DNA of 38,723 nucleotides from a bacterium 1xD42-67 (GTDB lineage Bacteria; Bacillota; Clostridia; Oscillospirales; Oscillospiraceae). This document shows, piece by piece, positions 18,265 through 25,861 of this stretch; positions within the stretch are counted from its first letter, which is position 1, and every line of letters starts with the position of its first letter. Below the pieces are notes generated by a model, which was not told the DNA's origin, did not search any database, and was given only the letters and a program-made list of their open reading frames with translations. Position numbers and translations under genes: made by a program. The stretch spans positions 1-38,723 of the forward strand of contig RAYO01000037.1 in NCBI GenBank assembly GCA_003612335.1, in the 5' to 3' direction.

Positions 18265-18313
18265 AATAGAGGCAAAAGGACAAGGTACGCGCCTTGTCCT
18301 TTTGCCTCTATTT
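18264..18313. terminator. Bidirectional terminator between convergent genes
   Basis: A 22-bp perfect stem runs from 18264 to 18285 and from 18292 to 18313 around TACGCG. The A-rich 5' arm and T-rich 3' arm let it serve both the oxidoreductase (+) and the Cys-rich VLP gene (-), whose stop codon overlaps the stem. Confidence 0.8.
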
Positions 18314-18677
18314 ATGAGCGTATAGCTTGCTGGTATCTTTTTCTCTGCCGTTCAGCCTCCTTGCGGCATCGCACTTTCTTGGTGCAGGCGGGACAGTATT
18401 TCGCCCGGTTGGACTTCGGCGTAAAGCTGGCCCCGCACTCGCAACAACGCTTCACCGTGTCATGCTCCTTTAGAATTTCAGCGCACAGAACAGTGTCCAG
18501 CGGGAGGACAGCCGCCCGGAACCAGCGGCACAGCAGGGAGTACGAAATGCTCTGAACGCAGATACATTCCTCCCCGTCGTCCAGCAGGAGGCAGTTGCCG
18601 CCCACATTGTTGCAGCACTCCCGCGTTAGCCTCCGGGCCTTGCGGTACTGCGGATAGTTCATCTTCGGTATGCTCAC
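18312..18677 (-). CDS. Cysteine-rich VLP domain protein
   Basis: The 121-residue product has an N-terminal YRKARRLTRECCNNVGGNCLL and LCRWFRAAVLPLD, the VLP core, followed by a zinc-ribbon-like CCECGASFTPKSNRAKYCPAC and a basic tail. The family is a constant companion of MobP-type relaxases in clostridial elements; its role is unknown, possibly DNA binding in the relaxosome. The start is GTG 18677, overlapping the relaxase stop (GTGA) and so translationally coupled. Confidence 0.85.
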   Translation of the reverse strand: MSIPKMNYPQYRKARRLTRECCNNVGGNCLLLDDGEECICVQSISYSLLCRWFRAAVLPLDTVLCAEILKEHDTVKRCCECGASFTPKSNRAKYCPACTKKVRCRKEAERQRKRYQQAIRS

Positions 18678-20008
18678 AGTTCTTGCTTCCTTTCCTGTTG
18701 CCGGGGCGTCACCCGCAAAATCCCGTCCACATTCTGCTTGATGATGCCGTACTCTTTCAGTTCCTTTTTCACTTCGCCGTACCTGGCGTACAGCTGTTCC
18801 TTTTCCTCCGACAACCGGGCATACTCCGTTTTCAGAGCAGCCAGATCGGGCAGTTTCGTCACGCCGCTCTCCCGCAAGGCACGGCCCGCCGCCTCGTACA
18901 ATATCAGGGCGCTTTCATGCTCCTGCCGGAACCGGGCCTTGTCCGCCGCCCGCCGGTATTCCATCGCCACGGGCCGGGTCTGCTTGTAGGTGGTGACGTT
19001 CTTTATCAGCACGGCCATTTCTCCCAAACGCCGCTCCGCCGTTTTCAGCGCGGCGGCGGCTTCCTCGCTGGCGGCGCTGATCTCTGCCACCCGGCTTTCC
19101 AGATCGGAATAAGCGTCGATGCCATGCTCAGTCAGGAAGTTCATAGTCTTTGCCGCCTGCTGCAAGTTGTGTATCTTCGCCCACCGCGCATAGCCCGCCG
19201 ATTGCTGGGCCTTGATGCTGTTCTCAATGTCGATATGCAGGGAAATACCCTTGCGGGCTTTCGGCTTCCGGGTAGCGATGGCCCGGCCCTGGATGCGCTC
19301 GGTGATGGCTTCCTCGGTGTAGGCTTCGCCCAGCGTCTTGCACCTGGTAAACCGCTCCTGGCCGGGGGCGCGAAACGACACGAATTTGCCTCGCCTGATT
19401 TCATAGCCCTGCCTCTCCATGAGCCGTAGGAAGTCGTCAAAATCCTTGGCCTGGGGGATGGCGGCGTCAATGGCGATTTTCAGCTTCGATTTCCAACTCC
19501 GGCCCCGCCGCTGGGCGTCCCACTCGGCATAGGACTGGCCCCTGTCCCGGCCCGGCTTCACCACGGACAGCCCATATTCCCGGCACAGCCGGTCGCTGGT
19601 GCGCCGGATGAAGGAATAGCTTTGCTTGTTGGAAACATACTTCCGGCAGTTCACCATATCCACGGCACAGAAAATGATGTGATTATGGACATGGCCCTTG
19701 TCGATGTGCGTTGTCAGTACATAGGGATATTTGCCTTGCAAAACCTCGTCTGCCAACCGCTTCCCGATCTCGTGGGCCTGCTCCGGCGTAGCCTCGCCGG
19801 GAGCAAAGGACTGTATCAGGTGATGGCCCAAGTTGTTGCCTTTCTGGATGGCCTGGGCAAGCAGCATTTCAAACTCTATGTCCGCCGTTTCATAGGAACA
19901 GCTAAAGGAGGACACCAGCATTTTGTCCTCGGTTTTCTCCGGGTTTTCGATGTAGTCAAGAGCCTTTTTCAGCGTTGACTTGATAGGATGTATCTTTGTA
20001 ACCGCCAT
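18674..20008 (-). CDS. MobP-type relaxase, element A
   Basis: This 444-residue DNA-nicking relaxase would cut at oriT and pilot the strand through the channel. The probable catalytic Tyr is in KKALDYIENPEKT (about residue 19). The metal-binding histidines are in THIDKGHVHNHI (101, 106, 108, 110). GHHLIQSFAPGE is also characteristic. The C-terminal half is a long charged helical region. Start ATG 20008 follows GGAG at short spacing and lies 40 bases inside mobC, a usual coupling. The orientation is opposite to the element-A transfer operon. Confidence 0.92.
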   Translation of the reverse strand: MAVTKIHPIKSTLKKALDYIENPEKTEDKMLVSSFSCSYETADIEFEMLLAQAIQKGNNLGHHLIQSFAPGEATPEQAHEIGKRLADEVLQGKYPYVLTTHIDKGHVHNHIIFCAVDMVNCRKYVSNKQSYSFIRRTSDRLCREYGLSVVKPGRDRGQSYAEWDAQRRGRSWKSKLKIAIDAAIPQAKDFDDFLRLMERQGYEIRRGKFVSFRAPGQERFTRCKTLGEAYTEEAITERIQGRAIATRKPKARKGISLHIDIENSIKAQQSAGYARWAKIHNLQQAAKTMNFLTEHGIDAYSDLESRVAEISAASEEAAAALKTAERRLGEMAVLIKNVTTYKQTRPVAMEYRRAADKARFRQEHESALILYEAAGRALRESGVTKLPDLAALKTEYARLSEEKEQLYARYGEVKKELKEYGIIKQNVDGILRVTPRQQERKQEL

Positions 20009-20298
20009 ATCTCCGCCAGCGCCCCCTTGATGTCCTCCATGTCCTGCGCGTACACTGTGCCGGTGCTGTTCACCCTGCGGGCGATCTGATTGACATTGAC
20101 GCCGATCTTCTGTATCTCCGCCGTCTGCGCCCGGATCTCGCTGGTGTCCACGTTGACGATATAGCCGTCAATCAGCATCTTCCGGGCGTAGGCCGAAAAA
20201 TTGGCCGTATGGAGCAGGGCCATTTTCTGCTGTATCAACGCCTGTTCCTCCGCCGTCACCGGGACGCGCAGCACGATCTTCCGCTTCCTGTTCGCCAT
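19969..20298 (-). CDS. mobC: MobC-type relaxosome accessory protein, element A
   Basis: The 109-residue product begins NRKRKIVLRVPVTAEEQALI, a ribbon-helix-helix-like DNA-binding start. The MobC core is NFSAYARKMLIDGYIVNVD and IGVNVNQIARRVNSTGTVY. MobC proteins bind near oriT and help the relaxase open the nick region. ATG 20298 follows GGAGGTG. A candidate oriT lies directly upstream. Confidence 0.88.
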   Translation of the reverse strand: MANRKRKIVLRVPVTAEEQALIQQKMALLHTANFSAYARKMLIDGYIVNVDTSEIRAQTAEIQKIGVNVNQIARRVNSTGTVYAQDMEDIKGALAEIWRLQRYILSSQR

Positions 20299-20350
20299 GC
20301 GTCACCTCCGTTCTGCATAAGGGTTTGGGATTATCCCAACAAGCGAAAAC

Positions 20351-20408
20351 GGAAACGGCCCGGCAGGGGCCGGGGCGGGCCGTTTTCCGGGAGTGTGGCT
20401 ACACTCCC
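20351..20408. other. Candidate oriT of element A
   Basis: Two adjacent hairpins lie upstream of mobC: GGAAACGGCCCG paired with CGGGCCGTTTTCC (one extra base), then GGGAGTGT (20389-20396), GGCT, ACACTCCC (20401-20408), followed by TAAGATTGCG. The core GTGTGGCYACACTCC recurs at 26425-26439 in element B. Position and shared core suggest the relaxase target, but no nick site was recognised with certainty. Confidence 0.45.
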
Positions 20409-20467
20409 TAAGATTGCGTTTTATTAGGAAAACACACTGTCAAAAGGATTTTATGCTTTGGCGGGTA

Positions 20468-22153
20468 TCAGCCCGCCTCGGCGGTGTCAGTGGTGTTGAT
20501 TTCAATATACTCGGCAATCCGGCGGAACTCGTCCGCAAACTTAAAGTGAACGCTGATATTGCCGTTTTCGTAAACTTTGATATGGTCTACCAGCTCAATC
20601 AGAATTTCGCGGGTCAGCTTTTCGATGTTCTGATATTTTGCAAAAGCTACCAGCGCGGGATGCTGCTGGTCAACGCCGTTTGAGAGCTCTTTCCGTTCAG
20701 CCGTCAGCCGGGCCAGCAAATCCGAGAGCCCAGCGGCCTGCCGTTCATAATCGGCTTTCATTTCCCGGTATTCCTGCTGGGTGATTTCCCCGTCTTTCCA
20801 GTCTTGATACAGTGACTGCTTGTAGCGGGTGATTTTCGTCAATTCCTTTTCCTTTGTGGCTATCTGGTCATTAAGGCGGTGGGATTGACTTTTTTTCAGC
20901 GGGGCCGCATTGATACGGGCTACTATTTCCGAGTAGGAAACGGCGGTGCTCACTTGATACTGGATGGCAAACAGAACGGCGGCCTCCAGACGGTTGTGCT
21001 TGATAGAGTGCATGGTGCAGGCTGTACGGGAGCGTTTCTTGTAAGTGGAGCAGGAATAATAAACATTCTTCCCGCTCTGGCTCCGGGTCACGGCCTTGCC
21101 GCAGTCCGCGCACCTCAGAAAACCGCTGAATAAATGGAGCTCCCGCTTTTTAGGGGCCGTCCGGGTGTCACGTTTCAGAAGTTCCTGTACCCGTTCAAAG
21201 GTTTCGTGGGTGATGATGGCCTCGTGGGTATCGGGGACGCGTACCCATTCATCCTCCGGCACAGCCTCAATCTGGTGTACCTTGTAGCTTTTCACCCGGC
21301 GGCGGCCTTGTACTAAATCCCCGGTGTAAATAGGATTTCTGAGAATATCCGTTATAATCTTGTTCCCCCACATGGGAGCGTCCGATATAGCCGGGGAGTA
21401 GGGCAGGCCCTTTAGCTTTCTGTATGCCGTGGGGCTGGGTATGCCGTGGTCGTTCAGGTACATCACAATTTGAAGTTTAGCCATACCTTGCAGGCACAGC
21501 TCGTAAATCTTCTTGACGATTTCAGCGGCCTCCGGGTCAACGATTAGCTGGTGTTTGTCCTTGGGGTCTTTTATGTAGCCGTAGGGAGCAAAAGAGCCGA
21601 TGTACTGACCGTTGCGCCGCTTATAATCAAAAACCTGCCGGATTTTCTTTGAGGTCTGATAACAATACTGGTCATTCATCACGTTTGTTATCGGAACGAT
21701 AATGCTGTTCACGCTATCCGGGTTTAGGTAGCTGTCCACGCCCTCGGCCAAGCTGATAAAGCGGACGCCCATCTGTACAAAAAGGTTATCAATCAGACTT
21801 CCGGCATCGCTATAATTCCGGGCGAAACGGGAAAGGTCTTTCACCACAACGCAGTTGATTTTCCCGCTCATTACATCCCCCAAGAGCCGCTGGAAACTTT
21901 CGCGCTCCGTATCGGTTCCCGTGTGGCCGTCATCCACATACTCGGTGTAGCTTTCAAATTCTTCCGCATGGTTGAAGTGAAAATCATTGAGAATGTCGCG
22001 CTGGTTTTTCACGCTGTTGCTATCGTCAAGCCCCCGGTTGATTTTCTGTAAATCCTCTCGGGAAAGCCGGATGTAGCCGCCCATTTTCCAGAGCCGGGCC
22101 GTATAGGTAGGGGTCAAAGTCTGCTGATACCCTCTGTTTTTTGTTCGTGCCAT
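20468..22153 (-). CDS. Large serine recombinase (TndX/TnpX type)
   Basis: This 561-residue site-specific recombinase would excise and integrate the element. The N-terminal resolvase domain has the catalytic Ser in GGYIRLSRED (residue 31) and the motifs EYVDDGHTGTDTERESFQ and VVKDLSRFARNY. The recombinase domain includes PYGYIKDPKDKHQL and a Cys-rich zinc ribbon (CADCGKAVT to YYSC). A coiled C-terminal region ends in a DUF4368-like segment (EILIELVDHIKVYENG). ATG 22153 follows AAGGAGG. It is the only integrase-type gene in the window and lies where element A gives way to palindrome-bearing element B, so the attachment site is expected close to its 5' side. Confidence 0.92.
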   Translation of the reverse strand: MARTKNRGYQQTLTPTYTARLWKMGGYIRLSREDLQKINRGLDDSNSVKNQRDILNDFHFNHAEEFESYTEYVDDGHTGTDTERESFQRLLGDVMSGKINCVVVKDLSRFARNYSDAGSLIDNLFVQMGVRFISLAEGVDSYLNPDSVNSIIVPITNVMNDQYCYQTSKKIRQVFDYKRRNGQYIGSFAPYGYIKDPKDKHQLIVDPEAAEIVKKIYELCLQGMAKLQIVMYLNDHGIPSPTAYRKLKGLPYSPAISDAPMWGNKIITDILRNPIYTGDLVQGRRRVKSYKVHQIEAVPEDEWVRVPDTHEAIITHETFERVQELLKRDTRTAPKKRELHLFSGFLRCADCGKAVTRSQSGKNVYYSCSTYKKRSRTACTMHSIKHNRLEAAVLFAIQYQVSTAVSYSEIVARINAAPLKKSQSHRLNDQIATKEKELTKITRYKQSLYQDWKDGEITQQEYREMKADYERQAAGLSDLLARLTAERKELSNGVDQQHPALVAFAKYQNIEKLTREILIELVDHIKVYENGNISVHFKFADEFRRIAEYIEINTTDTAEAG

Positions 22154-22184
22154 TGTTCCTCCTTCCCTATCACATTACACTTAT

Positions 22185-22213
22185 ATTATACCTCTGCCCG
22201 GGGCAATCAACAA
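22185..22213 (-). promoter_or_regulatory. Promoter of the serine recombinase
   Basis: On the - strand, TTGTTG (22213-22208), 17 bases, TATAAT (22190-22185). The start codon is about 30 bases downstream. Confidence 0.6.
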
Positions 22214-22224
22214 GGATGTCGATG

Positions 22225-22247
22225 CTTTGGGACAGTTTGTCTCGAAG
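22225..22247 (+). repeat. Dispersed palindrome, copy 1 (TGTCTC variant)
   Basis: CTTTGGGACA, GTT, TGTCTCGAAG. This is the leftmost copy, between the recombinase promoter and DUF6870. It marks the start of the palindrome-bearing half of the window. Confidence 0.85.
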
Positions 22248-22269
22248 TAGGAACGGGCCGCAACAGCAG

Positions 22270-22536
22270 TTACAGCCCGCTCTTTTGCCGGATAAGAAAG
22301 GCGGTCAGCGTCTCCTGCAGGGAGGGGCCGCCCTCGGCAAATTCGATTTTCACGCCCACGCCGCCCACGCTAAAGCAGTAGGGATTGACGGCCCGTTTTA
22401 CGAACCGGGCCAGCCGCTCCTCCCGGGGGAGGGTGCGGTCAAAGGCCATACCGCTCACGTCAGCCAGCGCATCCGCGCTCACCGCGCCGATGTTCACGCT
22501 TTTCATTTGTTCCAGCTCTTGTGCGGTCAGTTTCAC
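22270..22536 (-). CDS. DUF6870 family protein
   Basis: The 88-residue product runs KLTAQELEQMKSVNIGAVSA, FDRTLPREERLARFVKRAVN, PYCFSVGGVGVKIEFAEGG. It closely matches the DUF6870 pattern known from Tn1549-like elements; function is unknown. GTG 22536 is chosen because AGGAGG lies seven bases upstream; the longer in-frame start at 22590 would place the leader stem-loop inside the coding sequence. Its leader resembles that of the sigma-like gene. Confidence 0.75.
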   Translation of the reverse strand: MKLTAQELEQMKSVNIGAVSADALADVSGMAFDRTLPREERLARFVKRAVNPYCFSVGGVGVKIEFAEGGPSLQETLTAFLIRQKSGL

Positions 22537-22543
22537 GGCAAAA

Positions 22544-22613
22544 CCTCCTTTTGCGTTTTTGGTTGGTGGGGAAACGCGAAAAGGCAGCACTCCGAAAAGT
22601 GCCGCCCTTTAGC
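22544..22613 (-). promoter_or_regulatory. Structured leader of DUF6870 with partly masked ribosome-binding site
   Basis: In the mRNA, CCTTTT and CGCGTTT pair with AAACGC and AAAAGG (22584-22572 with 22558-22547, one bulged base), reaching into the AGGAGG site. The loop is CCCCACCAACCAA. Just upstream is a second hairpin, GGCGGCACT with AGTGCTGCC (about 22609-22583), followed by TTTT, which could act as an attenuator. Confidence 0.55.
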
Positions 22614-22622
22614 CTGTCCTCA

Positions 22623-22645
22623 CCTTGGGACAATTTGTCTCGAAC
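22623..22645 (+). repeat. Dispersed palindrome, copy 2 (TGTCTC variant)
   Basis: CCTTGGGACA, ATT, TGTCTCGAAC. It heads the DUF6870 leader. The flank TCCTCACC matches copy 3. Confidence 0.8.
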
Positions 22646-22656
22646 TTGTTTGAAAT

Positions 22657-22910
22657 GGGGAGCGCCGGGCCCGTATGTTTGGCCCGTCAAAAGACAGCAG
22701 GTAGCGGCCCGGCGTTCCCTTGTTTTGTGCGGCGGCCCCAAGCGGCAAGCGGCCAGCTTGTCCCTCGCGGATCGTGGCCGTGGGGTTGGCAGTCTCCCCA
22801 CTTGCGGCGGTGGTGTTGGTCGCTCGTCCTCCTGTGGGAGAAGTCCCAGCGCACCCGCCGCCCGGCTCCCCGCGTTCACCCGGGGCCGCCCGCTATTCAG
22901 TTGTGGAGAA
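22657..22910. other. GC-rich structured noncoding island
   Basis: There is no convincing gene between 22646 and 22964. Strong inverted repeats occur in series: GGGAGCGCCGGGCC (about 22658-22671) with GGCCCGGCGTTCCC (about 22706-22719); CAAGC with GCTTG (22739-22760); and GTGGGG with CCCCAC (about 22780-22801). Open frames crossing it on both strands have low-complexity Arg/Pro/Gly composition and no ribosome-binding site. A structured RNA or a DNA-processing site is possible. Confidence 0.45.
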
Positions 22911-22964
22911 GAAAAAACTTCCTCTCATATACCACCAGAAAAATGGAGCAAATGGAGACGGCAA

Positions 22965-23387
22965 TCACGGATTTTTTCTCAAATATTTTTTCATCTGTGC
23001 GATGCCGCTGAGAACGGAGCGCCGCACCGCGCTCTTATCCACGCCCTCGGCCTGGGCAATCTCCCGGTAAGTCATACCGAGGATAAAGTGAGCGTCCACC
23101 CGGCGGCCCTGGGTTTCCGGCAGGCTGTTCAGCGCGTTCCACAGACGGCAGAACCGCTCCTTGAGCTCCAGAACCTCGTCCGGGGTGAGCTCGTGCAGGC
23201 AGGCGGAATACTCAATGCCGTCATCCGCATCCAAGGAATAGTACGCCTTGTTGTAGCGGGCCCGCTCGGTATAGGCCGCCTCATAGCGGACACTGGCCCG
23301 GAGCGCCTCGGCCACATCGTCAGAAACTTCCATATATTCATCCTGGGTGTACCAGTAGTAAAAGTCGCGCAAGTTGATGATAGTCAT
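22965..23387 (-). CDS. Sigma-70-like (region 4) regulator
   Basis: The 140-residue product starts TIINLRDFYYWYTQDEYMEV. It ends in a helix-turn-helix typical of sigma region 4: LNSLPETQGRRVDAHFILGM, TYREIAQAEGVDKSAVRRSV. Such short sigma-like proteins control transfer or excision genes in Tn916/Tn1549-type elements. ATG 23387 is chosen because GGAGGT lies seven bases upstream; the in-frame ATG at 23402 overlaps that site. Translation is probably limited by the stem-loop over the ribosome-binding site. Confidence 0.8.
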   Translation of the reverse strand: MTIINLRDFYYWYTQDEYMEVSDDVAEALRASVRYEAAYTERARYNKAYYSLDADDGIEYSACLHELTPDEVLELKERFCRLWNALNSLPETQGRRVDAHFILGMTYREIAQAEGVDKSAVRRSVLSGIAQMKKYLRKNP

Positions 23388-23395
23388 TGTATGTA

Positions 23396-23442
23396 CCTCC
23401 ATATCGTTTTTGTGGTTGGGTTGCCGGGAAACGATATGGAGG
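23396..23442 (-). promoter_or_regulatory. Stem-loop masking the sigma-like gene ribosome-binding site
   Basis: A perfect 14-bp stem pairs CCTCCATATCGTTT with AAACGATATGGAGG around 19 bases. In the mRNA the GGAGG Shine-Dalgarno is the 3' arm and CCTCC the 5' arm, so the site is fully sequestered when folded. The loop carries CAACC and runs of A, as in the DUF6870 leader. Confidence 0.7.
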
Positions 23443-23478
23443 GCGGCGGGGAGCGACACCCGGGGGAGCCGTTCCTCA

Positions 23479-23501
23479 CCTTGGGACTGTTTGTCTCAAA
23501 G
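23479..23501 (+). repeat. Dispersed palindrome, copy 3 (TGTCTC variant)
   Basis: CCTTGGGACT, GTT, TGTCTCAAAG. It heads the sigma-like gene leader. It is the least perfect copy (T in place of A at the inner arm). Confidence 0.8.
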
Positions 23502-23524
23502 TGGAGCCGACAAGAAACGACAAC

Positions 23525-23551
23525 GCCCGCACAGCGTTGTACTGTGCGGGC
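23525..23551. other. Hairpin upstream of the sigma-like gene
   Basis: GCCCGCACAG (23525-23534) pairs with CTGTGCGGGC (23542-23551) around seven bases. No T-run is seen on the + side; on the - side GTTGTCGTTTCTTG follows. It may end transcription entering from the right. Nothing else recognisable lies in 23552-23711. Confidence 0.4.
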
Positions 23552-23711
23552 GCATGAAATGACGCAGTTCTTTATGTACTTACAAATTTCGCATTGATGT
23601 CCGGAGTAACCCGGTGGAGGGTCTAAACTTTTTTTGACAAATTGAACGCACTAAAAATGGAAAAAGACACAGCAAAACCTCCTAAACGGTCGCCGTATCT
23701 TTCAAATGGAA

Positions 23712-23753
23712 AGAGCCGATAACCGCATTTTACATCTGCGTGTTATCGGCTCT
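23712..23753 (-). terminator. Terminator of the GntR-ABC-KTR operon
   Basis: AGAGCCGATAAC (23712-23723) pairs with GTTATCGGCTCT (23742-23753). On the - strand it follows the KTR stop by a few bases and is succeeded by TTTCC. Confidence 0.75.
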
Positions 23754-23757
23754 GCGT

Positions 23758-23952
23758 CTATGCGTCTGGCTCTTGAATAACGGATATATTCAGTTCTTTC
23801 ACATTGATTAAGCTCTCTTTTCTACATTTAGGGCAAAACAAGGGGAAGTTTTTTAGTTCAGTATCAGCACGAATTTTCAAGCGTGTTTTGCTACCACAAA
23901 TAGGACACAATATCCACTTTGCAATATATTCCATTCCCTTTGTGCGGCTCAA
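23758..23952 (-). CDS. Cysteine-rich KTR domain protein
   Basis: The product is about 58-64 residues: WILCPICGSKTRLKIRADTE followed by KNFPLFCPKCRKESLINV, a two-CxxC zinc ribbon matching the KTR family of ICE regulators. It probably binds nucleic acid; its role is unknown. Two starts are possible: TTG 23952, which overlaps the permease stop, or ATG 23934. It is the last gene of the four-gene operon and ends in TAG. Confidence 0.8.
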   Translation of the reverse strand: MSRTKGMEYIAKWILCPICGSKTRLKIRADTELKNFPLFCPKCRKESLINVKELNISVIQEPDA

Positions 23953-24599
23953 TATTCTTTCCTCTTGAAGATAGCGGTTGTCACGGGATAGGATAGAACA
24001 AAAACCGTGAGTGAACAGGTAAGCATTATCATAGTCCCCAATAGTATCTGCACAATGGTCATTTCAGGGCCAAATGTAATGTTGATAAATGTGGTAATTC
24101 CCATGACAATCCCAATCGCGCACAATAGGCTGATAATTAAAAATGCCCCGTTCCGTTCTTCCCCACCTAAATAAAATAACGGAAAGAAGATTGCCCCAGC
24201 AAATAGGCTTATACTAATTCCTGTAAAAAACACCATAAGGGCATCAATACTTCGATCAAAGGGACAGCCATGTAAGAGCCAGGACAGTCCCATGCCACCC
24301 CCGGCAAAAATCATCCCGACAAGTAGCCATATAAGCTGATTGATAAAATAGCTCTTTACAATATCGGCCCTTTTCACTGGAGCGGTCAGTTTGTACTTCC
24401 CCCACTTTGAAACATAATCTTTGCCCATACTGGCGATTGCGTTGATTGAAAAACCGATAATCCCCAACAGCATATAGAAAATCAATAGCTGCTGGCTGAT
24501 AACGACTGTGACAAAAGCACCCAGCAACAGCATAAAAATAGAAAATGTTTTTGCGCTGGAGCGCACGGCGTAAAAGTTGTTTTTGAGAAGTCCTTTCAT
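23949..24599 (-). CDS. ABC-2 type transporter permease
   Basis: This 216-residue membrane protein has about six hydrophobic segments, including FSIFMLLLGAFVTVVI, LIFYMLLGIIGFSINAIA, IWLLVGMIFAGGGMG and ALMVFFTGISISLFAGAI. The cytoplasmic stretch GKDYVSKWGKYKLTAPVKRA is typical of ABC-2 permeases paired with GntR-controlled ATPases. It overlaps the ATPase gene by four bases. The substrate is unknown; export of a peptide or drug is a common role. The operon is much less GC-rich than the conjugation genes, suggesting separate acquisition. Confidence 0.85.
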   Translation of the reverse strand: MKGLLKNNFYAVRSSAKTFSIFMLLLGAFVTVVISQQLLIFYMLLGIIGFSINAIASMGKDYVSKWGKYKLTAPVKRADIVKSYFINQLIWLLVGMIFAGGGMGLSWLLHGCPFDRSIDALMVFFTGISISLFAGAIFFPLFYLGGEERNGAFLIISLLCAIGIVMGITTFINITFGPEMTIVQILLGTMIMLTCSLTVFVLSYPVTTAIFKRKEY

Positions 24600-25462
24600 A
24601 TCCGTTCCCCCTTTACCAATAACAGCATGATTTCATCAACTGAAACGTGATCTACAACAGAGCCACGATATTTGCGCTCGGCTTCCTTCCCATTTGCTAC
24701 CAGCACATCGGTTTGAAAATCACGCTTGCGGTAGGCGATTACATCGCTGGGATCTAATTCGAGAAATTGACTTTCTTTACAGCGCATGACAGCAAAGTTA
24801 TATACAAGGTCATTTTTGGTTGCGGTCATAATCAATTTCCCATTGTGGATAAAAGTTATATAGTCCGCAACTTTTTCCAAATCGGTTGTGATATGGGAAG
24901 ATAAGAGAATGGAATGGGTTTCGTCCTGCACAAAGTCAAGAAATACGTCCAGCATATCATCCCGCATAATTGGGTCTAACCCGCTGGTTGCCTCGTCTAA
25001 AATCAAGAGTTGGGGATGGTGCGACAGAGCGGCGGCAACCGCTAACTTCATTGTCATACCCCTGGAATAGTGCTTGATTTTCTGTTTGGGCAACAATCGA
25101 AAATTCTCTAAATATTGGTGGAACAAAGCATTGTCCCATTTTTTGTATAGTCCTTGCATGACGTGAGCCAACTGCTCCGCAGTCCAATAGGTGGGGAAAT
25201 TATCGCCATCATATACCACGCCAATATTCTCCCGCAGCTCCGTATCAGCATCGGACAATTCTTTTCCAAACAGTTTAATCGTCCCGCTGTCTTTCGAGAT
25301 GGTGTTCAAAATGCAGCCGATGGTTGTTGTCTTTCCGGCCCCGTTTTCTCCAACAAATCCCATGATAGACCCATACGGAATTGAAAAAGACACCTTATCC
25401 AAAACGAAATTTGTCTTGGGAAAGGATTTGCAAATCTGTTGTACTGCTAAAATGTTTTCCAT
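24596..25462 (-). CDS. ABC transporter ATP-binding protein
   Basis: The 288-residue ATPase has Walker A GENGAGKTT (about 38-46), signature YSRGMTMKLAVAAAL (about 138), Walker B LLILDEATSGLDP (about 157-169) and the H-loop His in LLSSHITTD. It drives the adjacent permease. The start ATG 25462 follows the GntR gene by one base, so the two are cotranscribed. Full-length for the family. Confidence 0.92.
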   Translation of the reverse strand: MENILAVQQICKSFPKTNFVLDKVSFSIPYGSIMGFVGENGAGKTTTIGCILNTISKDSGTIKLFGKELSDADTELRENIGVVYDGDNFPTYWTAEQLAHVMQGLYKKWDNALFHQYLENFRLLPKQKIKHYSRGMTMKLAVAAALSHHPQLLILDEATSGLDPIMRDDMLDVFLDFVQDETHSILLSSHITTDLEKVADYITFIHNGKLIMTATKNDLVYNFAVMRCKESQFLELDPSDVIAYRKRDFQTDVLVANGKEAERKYRGSVVDHVSVDEIMLLLVKGERI

Positions 25463-25463
25463 G

Positions 25464-25841
25464 CTATTCGTCCTCCTGGTAAAACAAAGTCAACAACTCT
25501 GTCAATTTTGCAAGCGGTATATTGCTGACCCGCCCAATTTCAGCGGCAATTTGTAGATGCTCCTCCGCAAGACGTTGTTGTTCCTCTTGATAAAATTCTT
25601 TGTTCTGTGCAGACACAAAACTCCCTCTGCCAACAGTAGTTTCAATGAAACCATCTCTTTGCAAATCCTCATAAGCCTTTTGAACGGTGATAACACTGAC
25701 ATGAATTGATTTTGCTAATGAACGCATGGAGGGAATAGCCTCTCCGGTTTGCAGTTCGCCGCTCATTATCATAGCTTTGATTTGTGAAGTGATTTGTTCA
25801 TATATTGGCTTGTTGGCGTTGTTACTGATTATGATTTCCAT
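25464..25841 (-). CDS. GntR family regulator, YtrA-type
   Basis: The 125-residue repressor has a winged-helix domain: KPIYEQITSQIKAMIMSGEL, then MRSLAKSIHVSVITVQKAYE, and the wing GFIETTVGRGSFV. A short C-terminal helix pair is typical of the YtrA subgroup, which lacks a large effector domain. It heads an ABC transporter operon and is likely autorepressed through the palindrome overlapping its promoter. Confidence 0.9.
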   Translation of the reverse strand: MEIIISNNANKPIYEQITSQIKAMIMSGELQTGEAIPSMRSLAKSIHVSVITVQKAYEDLQRDGFIETTVGRGSFVSAQNKEFYQEEQQRLAEEHLQIAAEIGRVSNIPLAKLTELLTLFYQEDE

Positions 25842-25861
25842 TGTTCACCCCCCTGTCGCAA

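Noticed and set aside
22460..22879. 139-codon frame on the - strand through the structured island
   Set aside because: It crosses strong inverted repeats and the DUF6870 start in another frame; Arg/Pro/Gly-rich, with no start signal.
22521..23597. 358-codon open frame on the + strand
   Set aside because: It runs antisense through the sigma-like gene and its leader, has no ribosome-binding site, and its composition is typical of a shadow frame in GC-rich DNA.
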